The notes beneath the pieces were generated by a model. That model saw only the letters and a program-made list of their open reading frames with translations. It was not told the origin of the DNA and did no database searches. A program made the position numbers and the translations under genes. A DNA stretch of 39,182 bases from Gemmatimonadales bacterium UBA2975 (lineage in GTDB: Bacteria; Gemmatimonadota; Gemmatimonadetes; Longimicrobiales; Gaopeijiaceae). Numbering within the stretch: position 1 is the first letter of the stretch; each line of letters opens with the position of its first letter. Positions 24,720 through 33,200 of this stretch are shown here, one piece after another. The DNA lies in contig DEAT01000087.1 in the NCBI GenBank assembly GCA_002348265.1, positions 1 through 39,182 on the forward strand, in the 5' to 3' direction.

Positions 24720-26750
24720 TCAGCTACTTGGCAGAGTCATTGCGAAGTTTCCGCCATTTGTTGCGATGACGATATATTGCTTCCCGTCGTGCATATAGGT
24801 CATCATCTGATATCGGTTGTCCGACGGAATTTCGACCCGAGCAAGCTCTTCCCCGGATGCCTTGTCGATCGCGAAAATGTGCGGGGTCCGATCACTGTCG
24901 TGGCTAGCGTATACCAGCATGTCCGGTGTGGCAAACATGGCTGCCTGCCGACCCGAACCTGTGCGGGGATCATCTTTTCCTTCGAGCGCCGGGTGATTAA
25001 GCACGTTTCGTGGAGTATCACCGATAGGCATCCACCAAAGGTGATCACCAGTATTGAGATCAATGGCCGTGATCTTGCTGTAGGGTGCCTTCCACAAAGG
25101 AAGACCATCGATACGACCCGGTGAAGCCGCAGGGCCTGGCACCCAGTCCGTTATGGTCGTGCCGGTCGGCTGATCCGTGAGGTCCTCAGCCATCCCTCCT
25201 TCGTCCTTCTCGGGACCCGGAATGATAATGCGCGCACTACACCCTTTCTGGGATGGTACATAGATGATCCCTGTGTCAGGATCATAAGCCGGCGTTCCAT
25301 CGATATTCGTACCTCCCACATCAGCCGGACACCAGAACGCTGCACGCTTACCAAGAGGGTTGTCACGCTGAAGAGGAGGCAGGAAGAGCGGTCCGATCTG
25401 GAAATCTTCAAGCGCTTCAATCGCTCGCTGCCTAAGCTCCGGCGAAAAGTCGATGAGATCGTCCTCGGTCATGCCCTGCATATCATACGCCTCAGGACGC
25501 GTCGGGAACGGTTGCGTCTCAGCTAGGTGTTCTCCGGGAATCATTGATTTCGGTACTTCCCGATATTCAACCGGCCATACAGGCTCACCCGTTTCACGGT
25601 TGAGCACGTAGAGGAATGCCTGCTTGGTGGCCTGTGCCAAGATCGGGGTCTCTACCCCATCAATCGTCACATCCGCGAGAACAGGAACCTGAGGCGTGTC
25701 ATAGTTCCATATATCGTGTTTCACCAATTGAAAATGCCAAGCGCGCTCCCCCGTCTCGACGTCAAGCGCAATCAAGCTTGTAGAGAAGAGATTGTCACCG
25801 GGTCGGAAGCCCCCATAGTAGTCTTGGGTGGCACCGTTGGTTGGCACGTAGACGAGCCCGAGATCGGCATCGGCCGCAAGAGGCGCCCATGAAGAAATGT
25901 CGCCGGTCCACTCCCAAGCGTCATTTTCCCATGTTTCGTGCCCAAACTCTCCTGGGCTGGGAAGCACATCGAATTTCCAGAGGTGTTCACCGGTGCGAGC
26001 ATCATATCCCAGGATATCTCCGGGAATATTCTCCCGGCGAGTCTGATTGTAGCCCTGCTCCGCAGAGTTTCCGACCACGACTACCCCGTTGACGACTATG
26101 GCTGGTGACGAACTCGTGATATAGCCCTGCTCAAGAGAAATACCGTCAGCGGCATTCTCATACTCATATCCAAGTCCATTTTCACCTAGGAGATCAACCA
26201 CACCGGTAGACGGAAAACCAGGGATATCAACCTGCTGTCCGAATCCCTCAATATGTTCTCCCGTTTGGGCATTAAGGGCATGTAGGAAGAATGCCGGAGA
26301 GATAAGGTAGATCACATCTTGACCATCTACGTTGGCGTAGGCGACTCCCTTTCCGTGATTCTTCCGCATCGAATACTCCCAGCGGAATGTCTCAGGCTCA
26401 GTGTATGTCCACACCTCCTCGCCTGTTGCAGCGTCCGTCGCTACAACCGTTCGGTATTGAGAATGCACATTCACGAGCAAACCGTTCACGTAGATCGGGA
26501 TCGACCGTGCATTCACCGATCCCAGATGGGTCGCGTCATACTCCCACGCCACTTCTAGGTCAGCAAAATTGCTCGGGTTGATTTGAGTTAGGTCAGAATA
26601 ACGCTGTCCCATCAGGTTTCCCGTAATGACCGACCAATCGCCATCAACAGTCACCCCGTCGGCGCGATCTGCACCTCCGAAGCTTCCACCACATCCGCCG
26701 AGCACCACCGAAATACCAAGTGTGAGCCAAATGCTTTTTCGATTCCTCAT
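24720..26750 (-). CDS. PQQ-dependent dehydrogenase-like quinoprotein, lipoprotein
   Basis: A 676-residue envelope enzyme with a lipoprotein signal (lipobox LGGC, Cys20). The rest is an eight-bladed-propeller type quinoprotein. It has at least five TGExxW-type tryptophan-docking motifs (TGEEVWTY, TGEHLWKF, TGERAWHF, TGEPVWPV, TGDHLWWM) and the family stretch LVKHDIWNYDTPQVP. Such proteins oxidise alcohols or sugars with PQQ and pass electrons to a quinone or cytochrome. I see no CxxCH haem site and no PQQ synthesis gene nearby, so the acceptor and substrate are unknown. The ATG at 26750 is chosen because GAGG lies upstream at normal spacing and it gives a proper signal peptide; a longer frame exists to 26834. 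Stand-alone gene with its own terminator. Confidence 0.9.
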   Translation of the reverse strand: MRNRKSIWLTLGISVVLGGCGGSFGGADRADGVTVDGDWSVITGNLMGQRYSDLTQINPSNFADLEVAWEYDATHLGSVNARSIPIYVNGLLVNVHSQYRTVVATDAATGEEVWTYTEPETFRWEYSMRKNHGKGVAYANVDGQDVIYLISPAFFLHALNAQTGEHIEGFGQQVDIPGFPSTGVVDLLGENGLGYEYENAADGISLEQGYITSSSPAIVVNGVVVVGNSAEQGYNQTRRENIPGDILGYDARTGEHLWKFDVLPSPGEFGHETWENDAWEWTGDISSWAPLAADADLGLVYVPTNGATQDYYGGFRPGDNLFSTSLIALDVETGERAWHFQLVKHDIWNYDTPQVPVLADVTIDGVETPILAQATKQAFLYVLNRETGEPVWPVEYREVPKSMIPGEHLAETQPFPTRPEAYDMQGMTEDDLIDFSPELRQRAIEALEDFQIGPLFLPPLQRDNPLGKRAAFWCPADVGGTNIDGTPAYDPDTGIIYVPSQKGCSARIIIPGPEKDEGGMAEDLTDQPTGTTITDWVPGPAASPGRIDGLPLWKAPYSKITAIDLNTGDHLWWMPIGDTPRNVLNHPALEGKDDPRTGSGRQAAMFATPDMLVYASHDSDRTPHIFAIDKASGEELARVEIPSDNRYQMMTYMHDGKQYIVIATNGGNFAMTLPSS

Positions 26751-26886
26751 GTACTGACCTCGTAATCCACTGAAGACGCGGGAGCGCAGCGTCGTGCCGG
26801 ACCCGTCTAGGAACGGCCTACGCAAGGACCGCAAGATGCCAAGCGCCCTAGGATCACGCCAGAGTAAAATGGCTTTCCTATGCTCA

Positions 26887-26917
26887 AGTTGAGTTAATCA
26901 ACTCTAGATGCAGTATA
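26887..26917 (-). promoter_or_regulatory. Possible promoter/operator of the quinoprotein gene
   Basis: TATACT on the minus strand (26912-26917) is a good -10 match, about 160 nt upstream of the quinoprotein start; its -35 is poor. Next to it an inverted repeat AGTTGA-GTTAA-TCAACT (26887-26903) lies where a regulator could bind. Tentative. Confidence 0.3.
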
Positions 26918-26993
26918 GAAACTACCCTTGCAATTGACCTGTGCTTACCCGACAGTGTGAGCGTCCCCTAACGATTATTGTTTGGAATCCGCC

Positions 26994-27524
26994 ATGACAC
27001 GTCACGCCTTCACGTTAGCTCTAGCCATTACAGCCACTGCCTGTGTGCAAGCCCAGACTGGAGTCGAGGCACCTTCAGACGAACTGGCGCCATATATACC
27101 AACTGCCGAGCAAAAAACAGAAGTCACCGCCACGCTACAATTGCTATTCGATGCATTAGAGACCGGCGATGAGGCGCTTCTAAGGTCGGTAACCGACCCG
27201 TCTGTAGTGATGCACTTCACAGAAACCCGAGACGGTATCACGACTTTTGGCTCCTCCACTCTGGATGGTTTGGCAGAGCGGATCTCTTCATCCGAAGAAC
27301 CTCTCATTGAGCGATTCTGGGACCCAATAGTCGTCGTGAATGGTTCGTTAGCAACAATCTGGACACCATATGATTTCTATGTAGGGGAAACCTTCAGCCA
27401 TTGTGGAGTTGATGCGGCCAACATGATGGCTGGCCCCGAGGGCTGGAGAATTGTTGCGCTTTCCTGGACCCGTTTCCAGCCCCCCGCATGCGAGCTTCAT
27501 CCTGAAGGGCCACCCTCCATGTAG
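26994..27524 (+). CDS. Secreted NTF2/SnoaL-like domain protein
   Basis: A 176-residue exported protein. The signal peptide ends either at a lipobox-like TATAC or at VQAQ. The rest matches the NTF2-like (DUF4440/SnoaL) pattern: a helix with LQLLFDALETGDEALLRSV, VMHFTET, then IVVVNGSLATIWTPYDFYV and the C-terminal EGWRIVALSWTRF strand. These domains bind small ligands or catalyse varied reactions; the role here is unknown. The ATG at 26994 is preferred to the TTG at 26982. It is divergent from the quinoprotein gene and convergent with the 434-residue gene, whose stop is 23 nt away. Confidence 0.8.
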   Translation: MTRHAFTLALAITATACVQAQTGVEAPSDELAPYIPTAEQKTEVTATLQLLFDALETGDEALLRSVTDPSVVMHFTETRDGITTFGSSTLDGLAERISSSEEPLIERFWDPIVVVNGSLATIWTPYDFYVGETFSHCGVDAANMMAGPEGWRIVALSWTRFQPPACELHPEGPPSM

Positions 27525-27547
27525 CAAACTCGAGCAGGCTTATTTAA

Positions 27548-28852
27548 CTACGTTGCCAATCCCTTTCGCAGTGTGTCGCATGTCATTGAGAATGACCGCA
27601 GGCCTGACAGTGGGTCGTAGGCAACGAGCATAGAACCGCGATGCCCCAAGCGATCGGGGGTTCCTCTGGAAAAAGCCATAAGCTTCTCAGCTAGACTTTT
27701 TTGGGTTTCATTCACACCGGTGTCAAATTCGGACACGAATAGATCATTCAGAGTAAGCGGCTGCGGACTCCCTTCCAGCAGTGCTAGAGTCACTGTTGCT
27801 ACCACAACGTTGTGTGGGAAATTGAAATGCAGAGCGAGAGGAGCATAAGTATTTTTATCAGGCTTTTGGATCTCAAATTCTTCCAGAAGGTGATCTATAT
27901 GCTTCTTCAAAATATCCTCTAACTCAGCATACTCATCGACATAGTCCATGAGTGAGGGGGGTGGTGAACCAATGAATGCATATGGATCCGCCGCGAGCCC
28001 CTGGAGAAGAGACTGCGTGATCGCTGCCCGCTCCTCCACGCTTTCATCCTTCGCGACAGAAGACGAAAACTCTCGCGCCAGAGTCAAGACTGAATTCAGG
28101 AGCCATGGATAATCTCCGGTATTATCCCGCCTCATCTTGATCGGATCTCTATCATACATAAGCCAGAAACCCCATCTCAGGTGCGCACTCAGGACAGCGA
28201 CACTCGCATGCGCAAACAAGACCGGATGATCACCTTCAAGTTGGTCGACCTTCTCAATGATCCGGTTATACGCTTTTTCCTCGGGGTGAAACTGCGATAT
28301 GGCATAGATGAGCAAGGTTTCGGCATCAGCAACGAAGCGATGGCCGCTGCCGTCTGCACCTTGAAGTTGTTGAACCAGACCTGTTAGGCGGTCAATCGTC
28401 GCGGTCGGGTTCTGCGTATCCCAGGCCCGCATAGCGCACAAAGCGAGAAGGTGGAGCAGGTAGTAGTCTAGGAGGATCGCAACGGTTGTCCTGCTAGGGT
28501 CCCCGTCCAACTGCAGGACCGGCGCATCAACTCGCTGCAGGAAATTGATCATCAGTACAGGAACGATGTCATTAGTGAACTCATGCGACTCATGGTTCCA
28601 TGCGTTAAGCGCCCTGAAGCCCTCATTGCTTGTCCGTGCGTCCAAGCGAGCAACGTCTCTCCCCACATCAAAAATGTCGTTTCCCGCGTGGAACCGATGG
28701 ATTTCCATCTGAGTCTTCAGGCTCACTACCCAGTCGACTGCAGTACCTCGTTCAGTCAGTCCAGCAATGATGCGACTCCGCACATCCCCAACTAGAATCG
28801 CTTCGAGTGAATCAATCAGTCGCCCGACATCTTCTGACATTTCACTCATCAC
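27548..28852 (-). CDS. Unknown 434-residue protein at end of Pfa operon
   Basis: I do not recognise a family. The 434-residue protein is predicted to be largely alpha-helical, with hydrophobic patches (AILLDYYLLHLLALCAMRAW near 130-150, VLFAHASVAVLSAHLRWGFWL near 210) but no convincing transmembrane segments and no signal peptide. Histidines and acidic residues are frequent (FHAGNDIFDVGRD, NAWNHESHEFTND), without a clear metal motif. It follows the glyoxalase-like gene by 31 nt on the same strand, so it is probably the last gene of the fatty-acid synthase operon. The start could be GTG 28852, ATG 28849 or ATG 28840; none has a good ribosome site. Confidence 0.7.
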   Translation of the reverse strand: MMSEMSEDVGRLIDSLEAILVGDVRSRIIAGLTERGTAVDWVVSLKTQMEIHRFHAGNDIFDVGRDVARLDARTSNEGFRALNAWNHESHEFTNDIVPVLMINFLQRVDAPVLQLDGDPSRTTVAILLDYYLLHLLALCAMRAWDTQNPTATIDRLTGLVQQLQGADGSGHRFVADAETLLIYAISQFHPEEKAYNRIIEKVDQLEGDHPVLFAHASVAVLSAHLRWGFWLMYDRDPIKMRRDNTGDYPWLLNSVLTLAREFSSSVAKDESVEERAAITQSLLQGLAADPYAFIGSPPPSLMDYVDEYAELEDILKKHIDHLLEEFEIQKPDKNTYAPLALHFNFPHNVVVATVTLALLEGSPQPLTLNDLFVSEFDTGVNETQKSLAEKLMAFSRGTPDRLGHRGSMLVAYDPLSGLRSFSMTCDTLRKGLAT

Positions 28853-28883
28853 ACGGTATACGCTCGAAGTAGTCCTGCTCTGG

Positions 28884-29498
28884 TCACGAAATTTCTACCA
28901 ATCCTTTGGGTGTTTTCAGGGTCGCTATTAGACGAGCATGGTCGCCCCGTGACACTTCGATGTCGAGTTCGAGAGCCATACACCATTGCTGAACCCGATC
29001 CGGGTCAGGGTGCTCTGCACGAATGCCGCTGAATGAACTAGAGCAGGGTAGAGATATTCCGGGGTGGTCGGTGTCTCCCCAATCAATGAAAAACGGAATA
29101 ATCCCACCCGCCCGCTCTGCCCACGGATCGGTCATTTGCCACTCAAGGAGAGCCCCACCCTCACGTCTCCGGCTCCCCTTCTTAGACTCTCCAAGATCCA
29201 GACCAACCAATTTTGCTCGGACAATCAAATCATTGAGATCCGACACTGCCACGCACCATGTTACTAGCCGAGGAGCATTGAGCGTGTCCAGGCCAAACCA
29301 ACGCTCCCGGTTTGGCTCGGGTTGATCGAGGTCGACACCTACCACCTCCATATAGCTCTTAGGGCCGAGACCAACTAAACGATTCTTCGTTCCATAGCCC
29401 GCATGTCTGCCTCCCGGAGATGTCGCGATCCCAAGATGGGTCTCAATATGCCGGACGCCTTCGTCGAGATCAGGTGCAGCAAAGACTAGATGATCCAT
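28884..29498 (-). CDS. Glyoxalase-like (VOC superfamily) protein
   Basis: A 204-residue cytoplasmic protein with the glyoxalase-like N-terminus MDHLVFAAPDLDEGVRHIE and HLGIATSPGGRHAGYGTKN, then SYMEVVGVD, matching the PF13468-type Glyoxalase_3 domain. VOC proteins are beta-alpha-beta-beta-beta metal-site enzymes (lyases, isomerases, dioxygenases) or ligand binders. The start overlaps the PPTase stop by 13 nt, so the two are coupled. Its place in the operon suggests a role with the acyl product, which is inference. The H3 of the first motif and E52 of MEVVG are plausible metal ligands. Confidence 0.8.
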   Translation of the reverse strand: MDHLVFAAPDLDEGVRHIETHLGIATSPGGRHAGYGTKNRLVGLGPKSYMEVVGVDLDQPEPNRERWFGLDTLNAPRLVTWCVAVSDLNDLIVRAKLVGLDLGESKKGSRRREGGALLEWQMTDPWAERAGGIIPFFIDWGDTDHPGISLPCSSSFSGIRAEHPDPDRVQQWCMALELDIEVSRGDHARLIATLKTPKGLVEIS

Positions 29499-30238
29499 CG
29501 AGGATCGCCTTCTCTGAAGATTTCAACACCGGACAGCGACTCCGAACTAGCCACAGCACCTACGTAGCCGTCTTGAGGGGAGATCATCCTTAGGCGCCCG
29601 GCATCGCGCTCTTGGGCCACGTCCAACTCACTCCGGACACGATCGGCATCCCGCTGCCCATGCATGAGTCGTAAGCCAGCTCCATGACGCTTTGCCAAGG
29701 CCTCCTTTGCAGTCCAGAGTTCCATGAACGCGAGATCACCCTCTTCCCCTTGTAGCGAGCGCAGCCCGGCAGCTTCATCCGGACCGAACCAGCGGTTAGC
29801 AATATCAACCGACCGGTCCAACGGACGGACTCGCTCGACATCTACACCTAAGCTTGAGCAGCGCCCAACCGCCACTGCATACAGATCACTGGAATGGCTA
29901 ACAGAGAATGCGTGGGTAGAGGAACCCGTCGAGCCTGGAACAATCACTGGCTTACCGCCGGGCGCAGTCACGATACTCACATCGGCCGGTTCACAGCCAA
30001 CATACTTAGCAAGAATAATGCGTAAAACCTTACGTCGAGTCCGAAGTCGATCGCCTGCGGCTGGATCAAGAAAAGACGCTGCCCTGGCTTCATCCTCCTC
30101 GGACACGACTCCAGCAACTTGGAGATTTGGCCGGGCAACTGACTCCCGCACAGAGAGCGATCCAGTGTTGATTATCCAAACGTGCACAACATTCGGTTCA
30201 ATGTCGCACGAAAGCCCGAATGTGCTCCTATTTGTCAC
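29486..30238 (-). CDS. Sfp-type 4'-phosphopantetheinyl transferase (PfaE-like)
   Basis: Transfers phosphopantetheine from CoA to ACP serines, which activates the carrier domains of a PKS/FAS. The 250-residue length fits the Sfp/PfaE group. Motifs are clear: GGKPVI (94-99), AFSVSHSSD (110-118), GVDVERV (131-137, with metal-binding D133 and E135) and WTAKEALAKRHG (175-186, with E179). The start is GTG at 30238 with GGAG 6 nt upstream, 11 nt after the megasynthase stop. The obvious targets are the ACPs expected in the PfaA-like protein of this operon. Confidence 0.93.
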   Translation of the reverse strand: MTNRSTFGLSCDIEPNVVHVWIINTGSLSVRESVARPNLQVAGVVSEEDEARAASFLDPAAGDRLRTRRKVLRIILAKYVGCEPADVSIVTAPGGKPVIVPGSTGSSTHAFSVSHSSDLYAVAVGRCSSLGVDVERVRPLDRSVDIANRWFGPDEAAGLRSLQGEEGDLAFMELWTAKEALAKRHGAGLRLMHGQRDADRVRSELDVAQERDAGRLRMISPQDGYVGAVASSESLSGVEIFREGDPRWII

Positions 30239-30249
30239 TAGTGACTCCG

Positions 30250-33200
30250 TCAGTCCGCTGCCCTAACGCGTACGGCAAAAGAGGGGACTTCATAGATCCG
30301 TAGCCCATCTACCCACTGGGTCCCGAAAACTTCGACGGTCACAGACTCCCCCTCGACGATCTCGACCTTTAGTGCCTCGACCTCAGTGACTACCTCATTA
30401 CGCTTTGGCACGACTTGGCCACGGTACTTCCAAGAGAGTGGAAAGCCCACGACGGGATGCTCCCAGACGGGATTATCAATGCCTTCCAGCCAGCCCTTCA
30501 TATGTACTAGAGCACGAGCTGACTGAATAAGGGCCTCAAGACCGAGAGAGCCGGGCTGCACCGGATCCTCAAAGAAATGAGCCTTGAAGTACCAAGCGTC
30601 GTAATGAATCTCCTGCCACGTACGAATCCGGCCTAAGCCAGCCTCTCCACCTTCATTCCAAAACCCAGTCACCTTATCGAGCATCCGCATCATACCGCTC
30701 TTCATCCCCGGCAGATGTGCAAGCTCACCACCCCCATCAAGCAATGAAAGCTCTGGCACTGGCGATTCCGCATCACGCCGAGCCCGCATCTCTTCCGTCA
30801 TCGGAAGACCACGCTGATCCTCGAGAATCTGCGGGCTGAAGAAGCCGAAATCTGTCTCGAGCGTCATGACTGGACCATCATCGTTCTCGCAAAGTACTTC
30901 GAAAAACACAATGCTCGTGCCACCTGCCTTGGCGAATCGCGTAAGCTTGGTTGTAAGAGTTAACGTGCCCATATCCGGTTTGATCGGGCGATGAAGAATG
31001 CAGTTCTCCCCATCAAGATTCCGAAAAGCCACATCGCCCTCAGTGTCTGCAAAAAAATTGCAGTACGATGCGAACCACCCACACGGTTGCAGCAGTGCTT
31101 CTACGATTACGGCGAAGGGCATGTGGCCCTGGCCTTCATCAAAATACCAAGCGTCAGGCTCGACTTCGAACGTCGACACCAGCGTTCCTTCATTGGGCGC
31201 AGAACCAGGCGCAACGTCGACAGACAACACACTGCTGACAAAATGGTACGGAGGCCCCGGAAGCCGTGGGCACTTCGTTGCCCCGTCATATCTCGTGAAC
31301 ATTTTCCCGAACGCATCACTCGGTCGACCCCAAGCGCACGAGAGCATCGCCTTGTGGTCACCTCGAACATCTGATCCCTCGGGACCCACGTACCGAATTG
31401 GATCCTCTTTGAGGAACTCTTGTTTCGTCGTCAGTGGAAAGTCCGGAACTAGCCTCAAGCCAAAGCGTCGACACTGGAAGACCTTGAAGCCATCACTCTT
31501 ACACAACAGTGCGGCATAGACCTCCGGAATCGGACCGTCTACTACGTCCTCCACGAAAATCTCGTACTCCAATGTGTGCGGGCCATCTGGAATGACCTGA
31601 CCACGGCACAGGAAGCGCGCCATTTCTCCCGGAACCGGCTCAAAACGCCAGCCATCCCGCGAGATGGTGAAACCCATAGCAGCCATTGCAAACGACATAG
31701 CCTGAGTCGCTGCATCCGCCATAAGCGTCCCCGGCATACAAGGATCGTTCTTGAAGTGTCCCTCGTAGAACCACGCATCGACCGGGACCTGGGCTTCCGC
31801 TCGCAAATATCCACGTCCCCATGGCCCCCCTGTCGGATTCCACTCGGGAATGTGATCGAGCAGCTGAAGACGACCATCGGGTGTATTCGGTGTGCGCGTA
31901 TGCGTGCAGGACATCTCAAAGCCTTCACCGAAACAAGCGAACGCGTCTCCGGTTACCCAAGCCTGCACTTCTTCGCTAGTGAAATGCGACTTTTTACTGA
32001 TCTGCGGCATCGGGTCGAGTACAGCATTGGGATCAGGCTCGTCGTCGGCAGCATCCCAAAGCACACCGCCCGATCCAGAGAGCTCTTCCTCAGTGAAAAA
32101 GCCAGCCTGACCATTTCGAACAGAGATCAGAAGACGATCACCTATGTAGCAATCGTAATGAAAGAAGAAAAGTCGGACATCTCCCGTCTTGGCATGACCA
32201 TCGACGTAGATGTCATACGTCAGTGTGTCACCTGGTGCGGGGAGATCCCCGTGAAATGTTAGATCACACCCGAGAAGCCGGTACACTCGGTCGGACTGGT
32301 TCAGGAAATCCGCCCCAAGCCAAGAGATGAGAAGCAGATCTGCCTGCCCCGACTCAATCACTACCCCAGGAGCCATACGACCCGTGTGCAAGTACCATGC
32401 ATCGTGCCTCACGTCGGTCTCTGTTACGACACGACCCTTTTTCATGCTCCCTGGTTCGCCCTCGATCGTAAGTGCGCGATCAGCGAAAAGGAGCGGCGGC
32501 TCCGGCATGCGAACCTGACGCTCGTAACCGTCCTGCTTCTCGAAAAGTTCTCCGAAGATACTGGAGATCTCCCCTCCTGCGTGGATCTCGAGCTGCTCCC
32601 GCGTCAAGAAGATCGTCTCGGGCATTGCTGACCGATCAACTGGTGGGTGCGTGGGAATTACAGGAGAAGGCGGGCCACTGCGCTTCTCTATTGATTCCAC
32701 CACCACTTCGGCACCTTCTCCAGAATCAGAGATGCCCAAAGATGACCCGCGCTGCGCCACCTCTTTCCGCTTAACATGAGTCGATGGATCTCCAGTCGGT
32801 TGCACGACGACACGCAAGTCCGGAGGAACTTCGGTCTCGACGGGCACGGATGCTGGCGGCCCGGTAGTTGACCCAAGTCCCATAGCGAGAAACGCGTCGT
32901 GCGTCTCCTTCTGCTCCTTGAGAAAATCAGTGTGAGCCTGTGCTACTGCGTTGAAGAGGTCCAGTGCCGGATCAATAACTGCAACTGAACCCTTTGGTAC
33001 CGATGGGATCGGCCGTTCGACACTAGCGACTGCTGTAGGAACCGCCTCAACGTCAACGAACTGTCGACCAACATCGTAGTCGAACCCATTAGGCGGGGGC
33101 GGGATCATGACATTTTCATCGGGATTCGATACGTCCATCGTCTTCACTAATGTGTTTCGGGAGTTGGGGCGCATGAACGACTTGGGCCACACTACATCAG

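Noticed and set aside
32570..32760. Possible ACP in the PfaC-like linker (LGISDSGE at residues 1391-1398)
   Set aside because: It superficially recalls the LGxDS carrier motif, but the Ser context, the following helix and the surrounding disordered linker do not fit an ACP.
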